Shown: one piece after another, positions 21,050 through 32,182 of the stretch | How the letters are laid out: every line of letters starts with the position of its first letter | How positions within the stretch are numbered: the stretch's first letter is position 1 | NCBI GenBank assembly: GCA_001931875.2 | Contig: MSJH02000217.1 | Span: 1-40,794 of the forward strand | Length of the DNA: 40,794 nucleotides | Direction: 5' to 3' | From: Byssochlamys sp. IMV 00236 | Lineage: Eukaryota > Ascomycota > Eurotiomycetes > Eurotiales > Thermoascaceae | Position numbers and translations under genes: made by a program | The notes under the pieces: model-generated | Database searches by the model: none | Told to the model about the DNA's origin: nothing | What the model saw: only the letters and a program-made list of their open reading frames with translations

Positions 21050-21720
21050 TGCAACCAAATATATTATATTTTATGCACTGTTCACATTGCGATTCCACAG
21101 TCTACCACAAGATTCACACTTGGGGACAGAATGTACTCTTCGCTTTAATCCAGTAATAGAAACCTGTCAACATAAACAAACTCGGCCCCCCTCCATTAGA
21201 CTGATTTGATATTTAGCGCCAACTGTACTTGATATGCCATACTTTTTGCTTGTTAATATAAGTCTTGAACTTTAACTTTTGAGACCTATTCCATACGCAG
21301 CATTATTAAAATACACACCATGTAAGAGAACGACATGCCATTTATTTTGATATTTTTGTAGACGTGTAGAAGCAGCTAGTAAAAATGAGGTCAAATTTAC
21401 AGTTTTTAAAGTAGATAATTCACTAATATACTTAAATACGTCTAAATGACACTCCTAATGTTCTTTTCGTCTTCTTGTAGCAAGATTGTAACCACACAAT
21501 TGATAATACTCTTCCAAGCTTGTTGTTTGAATACGTTCATGCTCAGTAGAGCCTACTGCTGTAAAGATAGTTGATATACCAGGATCAACAGTCCAAATCT
21601 CTGCATCGTCAACTATATCAGCAAAATCCTTGGGTGTCTCTGGTTCTCTTGCAGGCTCTGACGTGTTTGATATAAGATTGTAATGCTTTAAAACATACAT
21701 TCTACTTTATATTGTATCTG
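21050..21720 (-). mobile_element. Fanzor (eukaryotic TnpB-like) nuclease relic
   Basis: Read on the minus strand, the longest open part (21455-21700) contains EIWTVDPGISTIFTAVG, which matches the RuvC-I motif of TnpB/Fanzor nucleases with its catalytic Asp, then a SLEEYYQLCGYNLATRRR segment. Further along (about 21325-21435) is a coherent helical stretch ending in RLQKYQNK. At about 21075-21165 a C-terminal zinc-ribbon half is seen, VPKCESCGRLWNRNVNSA, where the NRxVNxA wording is the family's RuvC-III motif. Between them the frame is broken by several stops and shifts, and TAA follows the last motif directly. This is therefore a decayed copy. The N-terminal guide-RNA-binding part was not found. 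Fanzors are carried by eukaryotic transposons as RNA-guided nucleases; that history is family knowledge. Confidence 0.7.
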
Positions 21721-23308
21721 ATAAGAATAACTTATAACAATAATAAATAATCACATTGACCACATTAAACTATGCTGACAACGTTAATATCCCTATAAAA
21801 CGCATAGACGTCTTATTTTATTAAGAATCTAATCCGCTTATCGTCGACTTAATTGTTTTTTGTTTTTTTTTTTCAATAATGAAGCTGAAAACGAGTGTTT
21901 CGCGATGGAAGTCAGATCTTGCTCGGTCCCACTGAAAAAATGTATGACCTGTTTGCATACACTTATGTAAGTAAAAAAAAAATCTTGGTACATCAATACT
22001 CAGTTATCTGATAAATATGCTTACTACTCATTTTGTAGGAAGCATTGTTGGGTTGATTGCTGTTGAAGAAGAAAGCGTGCTTTGTACTAATAGCTTTATG
22101 AACAATTAAAAAAAAATCTCCCTTTGCGTTAAAGGAGAGCATACAGACTATTAAATAACAGCTATATTTCAATTATATAAATTTCAAATATCTGGCATTT
22201 TACTATAAGTATCGTAACGTATTCCTTGCCTTTGCTGTTGAAGTACATAAGATTGAGCTTTGAATATATTTTCGCTTTGTTTATTCTGAAGAGTGCAGTA
22301 TTTTATTAATGCTGACCTGATAATGGAAATTCTCAAACAAACATGAAAGAAAACAAGAACAGTTTTTTAAATTATTTCACCTATCTTTACCCGTACTGTA
22401 CATGTTGCATCATCACACAGTATTGGTAAGGATGATATTGATAAAGAAGGAACACTTATTAAGAAATAAAAGGTAAATAAAACCAAATGTTACGCAAGTC
22501 TTAATCTGCGGCTACTTTCCCCGAAAATAAAGTCTCAGGACGCCATTTAACCGGTAAAAAAAGTGTGCGCTTGTATCTTCAACCAACTATTTGCTCATAA
22601 TGCATATTTACATGTGGCTTTTATATTGATGCACCAAGAATATGAATGTGTAAAAATAAGAAATTCATGCTAAACGGCCAGCTTCTTTCTCCGACACATA
22701 GTGTATATGTAGGCGCACTATTTCTTTAATCTTGCACAAACGATAGCCAGTTTGTCATTTTTCGAAACCTGGATGGCATTTTCAGCATTATCAGCACACA
22801 CATAAAACACCGATATTATTAAATTTATTAGCATCTGACCAATTACGCGCGTGTCTAGTAAAACAGCTCCCGAACATTTAGCCTCATTACTGTATACAAT
22901 GTTATTGTAATGCACATCTATTACTCTAAGTAACTATGATATACTTTAAGCACTATCTTTAGAGAATAATACCGCGTTTCTGACAACTTCATAATGTATT
23001 TACGAGACTAGACGGATAAGAGGTATAAATAGGTGAGTAAACGTCCATTGTTATGATTGGCCGGCTAAATAAGCTTCTTACCTTTTTAGTACAGTACGCC
23101 GGTTTTTTTTTTTCCTGTGTGGCGTTGAAATAAACAAATGATTTTAAACTAAAAAAGGAAATCAGCTTACCAAATTTATCAGAAAAAAAAGGTAAACTTC
23201 CGACAGGCACTTTTCACGTCTCAAGGTGCAGATATGCCAAGCACACTAATTGAATAAGCTTTCTTTAATTTTAAGCCAGCAAAGAGGTTCGTGAAACATG
23301 GATGAAAC
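21721..23308. other. Gene-poor stretch with decayed coding remnants
   Basis: AT-rich. A minus-strand 65-codon stretch (22718-22915) reads fluently (LLDTRVIGQMLINLIISVF, NAIQVSKNDKLAIVCARLKK) but has no start context or partner exon. It is probably an old repeat or pseudogene, and I cannot name it. No other gene seen. Confidence 0.45.
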
Positions 23309-23316
23309 TATAAAAA
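23309..23316 (+). promoter_or_regulatory. TATA box of the CipC-like gene
   Basis: TATAAAAA 69 nt upstream of the split start codon, the same spacing as at other genes in the window. Confidence 0.6.
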
Positions 23317-23384
23317 GCATGACTTATGTACGCGTTTATTTTGTTTTCTTTCTATATTCAATTTAAAAACAAAGAATAGTAAAA

Positions 23385-23808
23385 ATGTAAGTAATAGCGA
23401 ACAGAAGAAGGCACACGATTGCTGATACTTATCGTGTATCTTAGGGGTCTCTTCTCTAGATTTAGCGAACAACACGAACAAGTTCAAAACACTCCTCATG
23501 AACACAAGGGCCATCTTAGCCACGAAGTCATCGCTGGTGCTGCTTCTTTTGAAGCTGTCAAGGCCTACAACGAACACTGTGAAAGAAACGGTAAGCCCGT
23601 TGACCATGCTACTGCCAAGGCCCTCCTTGCTGGCTTTGCTGGTGCCGCTTTGGACAAGTTGTAAGTATAGAACGGTGTAAAGACATCAGTCAATATTTAC
23701 ATTATGTATAGGATCGAAACTAAGGGTCTTGACTTCATTGACAAGCAAAAGGCCAAGCACGAAGCTGAATCTCAAGCCAAGGAATACTATGAAGTCGAAC
23801 ACTCCTAA
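23385..23808 (+). CDS. cipC: CipC-like stress protein (DUF3759)
   Basis: Three exons (23385-23386, 23445-23660, 23712-23808) give 104 aa. The family is small and cytosolic. Its members in Aspergillus and other fungi are induced by stress, antibiotics or infection; biochemical role unknown. Core wording is conserved: LSHEVIAGAASFEAVKAYNEH, NGKPVDHATAKALLAGFAGA, and ETKGLDFIDKQKAKHEAE. Codon use is strongly biased (GCC, AAG, GGT, CAC), unlike most neighbours, which suggests high expression. The first coding exon contributes just two bases: AT is spliced to G of GGGTCTC, giving MGLFSRFSEQH, which matches the MGxF start of the family. No other in-frame ATG exists upstream of the conserved core. 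A TATA box is well placed. Confidence 0.85.
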
Positions 23809-23896
23809 ATCGTGTGTATACCACTGTATCATAAATAAATAAGTCATACTTCTTCAAAGAAGAATGTTTATATCAAACTGTTTATTTGTTTATTTT

Positions 23897-26384
23897 TTAT
23901 AATGTTTGAAAGTCAATCATGGTCAATTTCTCATCATCAAGTCTTTTCCACGTTGTTAGGACTTGGCCATGTTGACTCAGTTTAATTATCCTCGAACGTC
24001 TTGGCCAGCCCATATGTGCAGCGCCATAACCTCCGACACCTGCTCCTCCCGCATAACATAATTGGATACCTTCTTTTTCTAGGCAAAAGTCATTAACATG
24101 ATCGCGACCACTAAAAAATGTGTTATAAAGAAAAATAATCCATAAATATGTGAACATACCAGCTTGCTATCTTAATAGCCTTGGCTATACAGGAAAAAAG
24201 AGTTAACAGGGATATAAACAGTCAAGGGATAAAGTACCTTGTTTGAAGTAGTCTAGCGTAGATAATTCGTTCTTTGGTGTTGACACAGACTCACGTGCAT
24301 CGCCTAATCTTGGATACTCATCATGGTACTCCCTTTTGAATTGAATAAGATAAGTTACATTATAGTCATTTTCTTACCAGACGGGAGCATAAAAGAAAAT
24401 GGCTGCATTTGGATTAGAATTCTGCTTTTGAAACTCTAAATCGGATTGTACAACCCATTCTAGCTGTTCCTTTTGAATCGCGTTCACTTGTACGTCACCC
24501 ATAGTTTGCAAAGGAGAATCCAAGAAATAAAGTGTAAAATCATGGGTACTAAAGTACTTGGTTATTACTTTTATAAAGAAAGTCTTTCAACCTACGCTGC
24601 TCTTGTCCCATTGGTATAAATCTTTTGGATATAGTTCCCGACGCCTGGTAGTTCGGCAGGTCCTTGTTCGATCAAGGAGTAAGGAATTCGTCTCATCACT
24701 TCTACGAGCTCTTCTCGGCTCAGCTCATTTTTATCATCATGTTCTCCAAACACAGCAGCCTTTTTTGAGTGTTAAAAATTAATATATCAAATGTGGTGTA
24801 CACTTACCCAAGGAATTTTCTTTTGAACCACGAGACTTGTAAACTTGAACACAGCAGCTCTCGCGTCACTAACGCCTATTTGGGTCTGTTAGTATACAGT
24901 GTTTGTGTGAGTCTATTGGTATTTTTGTCTTTACCTGCCGCATTAATATTGTCACCAGAAAATACCACTAAATTAGGAAGTTCTCTATCCAACAGTTTGC
25001 TTATGTATTCAATCGTCGTATCGTCTCCTTTACAATCAAACTACGTATATGCTCATCCAGTGAATATAGAAAAGATTCAACACATTATAAATATTACCTC
25101 AGATGGCACGTCTCGACAGACACCTTTTTCATTGGTAAAATGTAAATCTGCTATCTGCAATATCTTGAACTCTCCTTCTTGATCAAACTCTAGTCTGCGC
25201 ACCGTTGGGGATTCTTAGAAAAACAAAGATGGTTAACTATGGTCTCTTTTATATTATATACATACCTTGGTATCCCTTCTTTATGTACAGATAGGTTGGT
25301 TCACCAAACCCATCCTTTCCGTTATTGGCACTATTCAAGTTCACAGGGATCTGCTCCCACCCAAACGGAGTTACCGGTCGCGGTCCAAACTGTATAGCAA
25401 GGTCTTGTATCGCGTTTTTGATATCATTGGAAGTTTTGTACCATAGATAAATGTCGTCTCCTCGTAAAGTGACTGAATTCAAGTTGACGTCTACCTTAGT
25501 ATAACCCTCTGGCGTTGATTGATCATTCAGCAAAACGACAATACTGTGTAGATGCAACTTAATACAACTGGGCCTTGAGTGTTCACTTACTTACTCTGTT
25601 ACAGGCTCCTTTGCTTTTTCTCTCTTGTAAAATAGATATACGCTCATACCTACAACAACGCCCTTATTCAAGTCCTTCTCAACTCTTTCCCAGCCCTAAA
25701 GATGGTGTTACTACTATTCTTTTTTGTTGTTGTTGTTGTTGTTGTTGTTTATTGGTGGATATCCTAAAAGGATTACCTACATCCATATAACAATTTGATG
25801 TAAAACACTGTTTTGCAGTGATAGCAGTAATGGGATCTAATAGATGTCAAAGTCTTCATCTCTCTTCTTTTTTCATGTCTTTTACCTTTGGGACCATCCT
25901 GGCTATAATACATGAATAAATGATACCCATCCACGCCGTCATTTAAATCAACAGGTATTCTTGTATACTCTGGAGCCACACTAGGCCCACTTCCTTCCTT
26001 CACAATGATTGAGCTGATAGGGTTTTTGGATATACTTGTATCCTTTGTATAATAAAGCCAAAGTGGAGATCGTCCTTGCTCCTGATCTTCCATCTCATTC
26101 AAATCAACGTCTAATCTTGTCCATCTGGCAGTGTCTGAAATGACTGTTGTATTTGTGTTTCGAACGATCTGTATATCAGTGATGGGATCTTCTCTGGGAT
26201 CTTGTTTGAGATGCATAAATATGGACTTTGCCCCTTTGACGCCTAAATTCAAATCTGTCGAGATCCTTTTGTATCCAGCATAGTTGGGACATGCGTGGTT
26301 TGAGTCACAAGATACAAGCTTGATGTCTGTAATATACGCGTAAACTATTGAAATGCAGAGCAAAACAAGCAGAACGGTCACCAT
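23897..26384 (-). CDS. DCR2: Dcr2-like metallophosphoesterase, likely catalytically altered
   Basis: Twelve exons, complement(25886-26384, 25781-25836, 25595-25695, 25266-25543, 25098-25213, 24935-25040, 24808-24875, 24596-24759, 24378-24548, 24238-24332, 24160-24184, 23897-24110), splice in frame to 630 aa. A signal peptide (MVTVLLVLLCISIVYA) leads into four or more repeats centred on a VDLN/DLN motif (for example GYKRISTDLN, WTRLDVDLNE, YTKVDVNLN), like the N-terminus of fungal Dcr2 and VPS62-type proteins. A calcineurin-like phosphoesterase fold starts at about residue 328. The metal ligands D334 and H336 (ADLHF) and D380 (SGDN) are present. The usual Asn of GNHD is E414 (FGEHDD), the His of the HxP block is Y516 (FFYAPVW), and the first His of GHDH is R562 (GRDHVND); H564 remains. 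The fold looks intact, so it is a probable pseudophosphatase. Confidence 0.85.
25724..25750. repeat. (TTG)n microsatellite in DCR2 intron
   Basis: About nine TTG units inside the second intron of the Dcr2-like gene. They do not affect coding sequence. Confidence 0.8.
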
Positions 26385-27942
26385 AAGTTTGAGTATTACA
26401 AGACAGAAAAAAAAAATGTTGCAAGTATGTGTGCATTACCCGTTTCTGTATTTGAAATCTGATATGTTATCCTATCCCCCTTTCTATGAGATACATTCTC
26501 AAGTGGAAATGAAGATTCGATTGGTTAAGGGCTTATTGTAGTAACCATGGTAACATATTAACTCCGTCATGTTCCTTTCATGGGCTAGATTGTCACAGCG
26601 TGAGAAAGAATGGTATCTCGGATCAAAAAGACGTTGGGCATGCTTGTATCTGACTCTAATGAAATTGATAGTGAATAGAATAACGAGTCGTTCACATTAC
26701 AATTAACATTCAGTCGACTTTGCTATTGCGTATCCGAGCAGGATGTAGCTTACTGTCAAAACATCCTTTGTCTACAAGAGGGGCCAGTTTCTGGCGACAA
26801 AAAAGCTTCATAGTCACTTGCTTGGCTCTTTAGAATCTTAGTCATCACTTAGATAATAATATAAAGAGTACCTATGGACACTGCCATATAAAAAGGGAGA
26901 TATAAACAATTATAAACAAAATAATGGATAATCTTATGTCAAAAGAAGTGTCGTCATTCACCATAAAGGATAGGAAAAGGGAAGGTTAGGTTAAAAGTTT
27001 ATCACCAGCACCAGTTTTTTCAAATGTGAATCTCAGCCATGATTTTAATGGCCGAAGACCCTTATTCCCTTAATCCCTAAGCTCAGAGAAAGGGAGAAAG
27101 GGAGAAAGAGAGAGAGAAGAAAGATAAAGAATTAATCACTCTAATCAAAATGAGATTATTCTAAAGATAAGATAATTATCTATTTAAGGTAGTTATTCCC
27201 TTGACTCATCTTAAATATATAAATGGCTACCTTTTTTTTTCATCCTTTTCCCCGGATTTTATAAGTGTTCTCCAGCCTTGTGAACCAAAGATAGTTGATC
27301 CATTTGAATTGATTTCTTTTTTTTTCTTGTTTAACATTGATTGATAAACATTCTCGATAGATATTCAAACACCTTAAATCTTAATACTAGGATAACTTTG
27401 CTCTAGAACTTACGATAACAAGTCTCTTTGAATAGAAAAAAATTACAATAGGTGTAACCTCCGCATTTTTTTGTTGCGGGGATGGAGAAAGACGGAGCAA
27501 CTGGGCATTGATTTGTATATTCTGCTACTCAATCATGTGATGACCCGTAAGAGACAAAGAAAAAGACACACTAGGGCACAAGAGGTGCACAGTTTAAAAT
27601 TAAAGCAGTGACAGCATCCTGCATATCATGTTTCATTCATAAAATCTATAGCATGGCTTTTGATACACTTTATCTCTCCCTGCTTTTTTCAATCAAAGAA
27701 GAAAGAGAGAATGCAGTACCCGTCATTTGAGGATACTCAGTATGTTTATATAATACATTGTATATAAACTGATTTGAAGTTCGGGCCTTGATGTGAAAAA
27801 TAATAAAAAACCATTGTTAAAATTCTTTTTTTTTTTCTTTCTTTCTCTTTTTATTTTATCCCCTCCTTCCCTTCTCTCTCTCTTTCTCTCTCTTTTCCTT
27901 TCTCTTTATTCTCTCATAATAGACTATTGATAATAATAAATT
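26385..27942. other. Long divergent promoter between DCR2-like and WRKY-like genes
   Basis: 1.56 kb without a gene. It holds a purine tract (27085-27125, GAGAAAGGGAGAAA type), overlapping GATA sites (27163-27185), and a 70-nt CT-rich tract (27828-27905) just before the WRKY-like ATG. Its length compared with other spacers here suggests extended regulation. Confidence 0.5.
27163..27185. promoter_or_regulatory. Clustered GATA sites
   Basis: The sequence AAAGATAAGATAATTATCT contains two direct GATAA motifs and one inverted (TTATC), almost palindromic. GATA-factor binding is inferred. Confidence 0.35.
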
Positions 27943-29719
27943 ATGAGAAATAACCTTTCCTTCTCATTTGATGAATATACCAACAATGACAGTGATTCTA
28001 ATAAAATGCAAAGGAATACAGGTTATAATTACAGTCCATTTATTATCTCTATTTATTTATTTTCCCTTTTTCTTGTCTTGTAGATTTACTACCTTCGACA
28101 ACAAGTAATAATGAATCATTCGTCAACAATACCAATCGGCAAGGGACAACAATACAAACCACAGAGCCTGATCAAAGCAATAGAATAGACCAAACAAGTA
28201 CAGTACAAGATAATTCACCCGAGACAGTATCATGGAGCCTGTCTAAAATAGTTCAACAATATGGTTCACAGCCTGAAATACTAGAACTTATTCTTTTAAG
28301 CAAAATAGAGGAAGACCGTCGAAGAGCAGAGGAAGCAAAACTTAAGCAAAAAGAATTAGACTATCTGATATCTAACGGAAGTATATGTTCTTCTAGCAGC
28401 AATATTGGCGAAGACACTGCATATACAAGTAAACCAACCAAAAAAAAAAATGCGTATATTACTTATAAAACTCATATTGTTCACACTAGACAATAATAGT
28501 CGCTCAAGGCTAAGTGATCCAACAGATGCCCTCGCGTTTTACCATGCTCGCTTCAACGATGGGATGCGAAGACAATCCAGTGATACTGTCCTTCATACTA
28601 AAAAGGATTATTTTTCATTATCTCAGACACGCCAACTTCATTTTCCTGATTCGGCCAAGAAAAAGCATAAAAATGATATTTACCCTCAGACCAGTCCTTA
28701 TGCTTCCGTCAATCATAATCTTCAACTACAACCACTAGAGCAGCTTAACATCGCACGCAGATACTCACAGGGTGGTTCTTCCAGCCTGTACCGGAGACCG
28801 CTCTCATTTTCAGAACAAAGTTCTTCCCAGACTAAGGTCCACACTAGAAGCAGTAGAAGCAGTAGCAACAGCAGTAGTAGCAGTAGCAGTAACGCCTTGA
28901 ATATCAGCTCTAGTCTTTTCAACCCCACTTATACCCAAGCTTTTCCTTCTGATTTTCGTCAAGAGAAGGCATTAGCAGCCACTGAATCGATTAAGGCTAT
29001 GGATAAAATGCCTGATAATAACAATCAAGAACTAGCAATAATAAATTCAAAGTAAGCTCAGTATCCTGCAAACACGTACCCCCTACACTTGTCTAATATA
29101 TCAAATTACATAGTATGTTACCTATCGATCTCAAGGGCAAACAAGTGGAAGGTCACCGTCGAGAACAGAGCAGCCATAGTCAATTATCAGAAACACAACA
29201 TGCAGTAAACAGTCTAAGTATCGCTGAACAACCATTTGTCGAAAAAAGCGAGACTCATCCGGAAGCTGTAAATACCTCTCATGAACTGCTCCATGGAAGC
29301 ACATCCCTAGCGACAAACAATGCGATAGATGTTCACAGGCACTTAAAACTACCATTACCACCTCACCCACAGGCAAATCAGACAACGATTGACCTGCTCA
29401 GTCGAACAAGGCGAAAGAAACGAGAAATGCAACCAATCACAATGATTATCGAAACACGAGAGTTTCCCTACAAGGACCAGTATGAATGGAAAAATAATGG
29501 AAATACAGTGAATAAGAACTCAGGTCGAAGAAGTATTTACTATAAATGTTCAAATAGCAAACTGGTATTAGACATAAAATACATATGGAATATTAAATAA
29601 CTTAAATCTTTACTTAGGGATGCTCAGTGAATAAAACGGTGACATTCAAGGAGAATGGAGAGTATCTAATAAAATACCGCGGAAACCATATTGACGCATG
29701 CAAAAAGGCAAATTCGTAG
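27943..29719 (+). CDS. WRKY-like zinc-domain transcription factor
   Basis: Five exons (27943-28021, 28084-28428, 28490-29051, 29114-29564, 29618-29719) give 512 aa. Most of the protein is low complexity: Asn/Thr/Gln-rich start, a basic helix (IEEDRRRAEEAKLKQKE, ~130-150), and a long Ser run encoded by AGC/AGT (28855-28895). The last ~65 residues resemble the WRKY-GCM1 fold: DQYEWKNNGNTVNKNSGRRS, YYKCSNSKLGC, SVNKTVTFKENG, and LIKYRGNHIDAC. The Trp, Gly, RS-YYKC, GC-V-K and Y-G-H positions of the plant WRKY domain are matched. WRKYGQK itself is replaced by WKNNGNT, and the final HxH is HID followed by Cys. The last exon joint creates the second zinc Cys. Exon 1 (donor GTTATA) and exon 4 (donor GTATTA) use weak donors, so those ends are less certain. 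Target genes unknown. Confidence 0.7.
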
Positions 29720-30561
29720 GCGTGCCTCCTTTTTTTTGTTTTCGTTTGTCATGGTTTCTAGGCTCTCTCTCTTTCTTTCTTTTTATTGTGTTGTAAATAT
29801 ATGAAAATGTAATTTAGTACTTTATAAATAAAACTATGGACACAATCCTTTGTATAGATAATATTAAAAGAATGACAGACTTGGCTAAACGGGAATATAC
29901 GTAATACAGATGAGTAGTCTTGTAAATATAAATGTAGCTTATCTGCATAAGATTAGATTCAAAGGCAAAAATCAAGCTTTAACTCAAAGACAAGCATCTT
30001 TAAAATAAGCAGCTTAATTTCGGGTTGTTTATAAATATCAACCGAATGATGTATGGTTTATTCTCTAAAGCACCCACTCCCAAAAAGCATCAAACAGAAA
30101 GAGAATAGCAATAGTTTTGATGAAAGAGTAAGGGCCTTTGACGTAATCTATTTTACAAAATGTTACAACTGGAATTGGGGTTTGAGTGTAACAGACGTAG
30201 TCATTTTCACGAGCCTTAGTGTGCTTAACCGGACTATAATCCAGAACATCCATGGGCTGCAAAACACTTGATTTGGAAGACAGGAATTAAGAACGTGGTG
30301 TATATTCAAACTCATTTGAATGGTGCCAGAGCCTATCGCTCCTATTTCTTTCTCTTGTCTGTGTTATTACAGCCGTGTGTTTACGCAGATTCAAACTCTA
30401 TTTGGAAATATAAATAATAATTTCCAAATGGAAGCATGGTGCCTCAAATGGTTCGCTCCTATCCAATTCATGTCAATAAAGAGTGTAGCGGAAGGCTAAA
30501 AATATTTCGAGATCAACAGTAAAAAAAAAGCAAGTAAGGAAAAAAAAAAGTCTACATTATT
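29720..30561. other. Intergenic, no gene recognised
   Basis: AT-rich. A short hairpin (arms 30400-30409 and 30420-30429, ATTTGGAAAT with its complement, 10-nt loop) is present. A 65-codon minus frame (30065-30262) has no recognisable motif. Confidence 0.5.
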
Positions 30562-30808
30562 CTAGCCAAATCTATAAAGTAAACATTTCAATGCCTTTAT
30601 CCAAGTCGTAATGATGGTAATAGTAGGTTATAAGAAGAGGATGAGTATACCTGATTGTGCTGTATGATATGTGGCCAGCTAACGGAAGTATCATGACGTG
30701 TATTAGAAGAAGCAGGGCTCCGCAGGAAGTCGGCGTAGGAAATCGATGTATTGCTTCAGGCCAAGTTTGGAATAAATTTCCGATGTTGCCATAATAATAG
30801 TCAAACAT
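30562..30808 (-). CDS. Candidate small membrane protein
   Basis: A minus-strand ATG at 30808 opens MFDYYYGNIGNLFQTWPEA and then a hydrophobic segment (CGALLLLIHVMILPLAGHI). A GTATAC donor at 30650 and TTTATAG acceptor at 30572 would splice exon 1 (30651-30808) to 30562-30571 and end at TAG after 55 residues; unspliced it runs to 78. It has one predicted transmembrane helix and no recognised family. The amino-acid composition looks protein-like, but promoter evidence is poor. Confidence 0.25.
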
Positions 30809-32182
30809 CCCGTCTCAACATCTTTTTTATCGCAAAGGTCTCGTTGTTTATCAATATCAAACACTGATAAGCCGTGATCTATCTTGACACTCTCCTGTTC
30901 CTGTCTAGCTCGAGGTTATAAACCATGGGGCGACTGTATATTAAAATTTCCTTTAGAATAGCTCATCAGCTTTATCAATGCATGGATCGATTGTCATTAA
31001 AGTTTCACAGGTATAGCCATCCTTAAGGTATCACAAGTGTTGCTAGTATTCTAGACTGATCCCTCGGTTGAAGTAGCCCTTGAGAGCTAGGCTTAAATTA
31101 CTTGCTGTTGAGTACTTCATTGGCGTTATCTTTAAGTGTTCGATTCTATATTATGAATTTCAGATATGATTTAAAGCAAACTGTCTCACTTTTACCTGTT
31201 CTCCTCTCCTCCGTCGATCGATTGCGAAGTCATCGCTGATAAATGTTTTTATGCTTCCAGGCTCGCAATGCTAGAACATTACTGGCTAACACTTTTGATA
31301 TCTACTCGGTTGAGAGCTTTTGTTCGCGAATTAAAGACCATGAATACCAGAAGAAGACATGTGCTACATGTATTTAAGGCACTTGAGTAATTATTACTAC
31401 TGGAAGCATAAATAATTAAGCGTTAGAGCTATTCTACCCATCATTAAATAACGCCGCTCCATAAAATTAACTTGAAGAGTTGGCAAGTTATAAACCATTG
31501 ATTGGCTACTACTTTGAGACTGACTGACAAAAAAAGATCCAAAACAACTAAGCTGCTTGATATTCTATATTTGATGTATCTTTGTTTCCAGAAGTATAAG
31601 GATGAAATGTAAAGATATACAATCTTTCGAGATCAGCACTGATGTAGAGAAATAACATTCATGTCTATTCAGATATGTCGCAAACTAGGCAGATTACTTT
31701 AATTTGAAAGGCTATGGCGTTTTCTTAAGTTTAAATCCAGAAATCTCCTGATAGCTTCTATACTGATAAGATGTGCTTTATCGCTGATCCTGTTTTATAT
31801 CTCATTGGTAAATTCATGCCGTTATTTTTAATGGGTAATCTTTTTCTGCAATACAACCTTTTATGTATTTATCATGCTGATTGAGCATTTCAAATAGCGC
31901 TTTTCTTAAAGAGGTACTCACAAGACATTTCGATTGAGAATTTGCTTTTAAAAGGATATGATAGCCATATGTATTGCCAATCTTCATACACGACATCGTC
32001 ATGTTATCAATTGATGCCATTGGGTTGACACAAGTCTTCTTTTTTTCTTTTTTTTTTTTTTTTTAAAAAGCTGACATAAGGAATGCAATTACCAATAAGA
32101 TGTTGCCTTTTTATTTAAAAGAGCGCATATCAAAAAAGCATCTAAGCTTTATTTGGGCAAATTCCTCTTTGGCTTGTGAATT
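30809..32182. other. Gene-free stretch upstream of WC-2
   Basis: 1.37 kb with no supported gene. A minus frame at 31814-32020 has no motif. The last 150 bases contain a T-rich run (32039-32064) and TTTATTTAAAAG, probably the WC-2 core promoter. Confidence 0.5.

Noticed and set aside
24769..25182. 137-codon plus-strand open frame
   Set aside because: It runs antisense across several exons and introns of the Dcr2-like gene. The sense frames carry conserved motifs; this one does not.
29131..29385. 84-codon minus-strand open frame
   Set aside because: Antisense to exon 4 of the WRKY-like gene, which has consistent splicing and a C-terminal domain.
30400..30429. 10-bp hairpin as a regulatory or terminator structure
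   Set aside because: It is AT-rich and not near the end of a supported gene. Such hairpins are expected by chance in this base composition.
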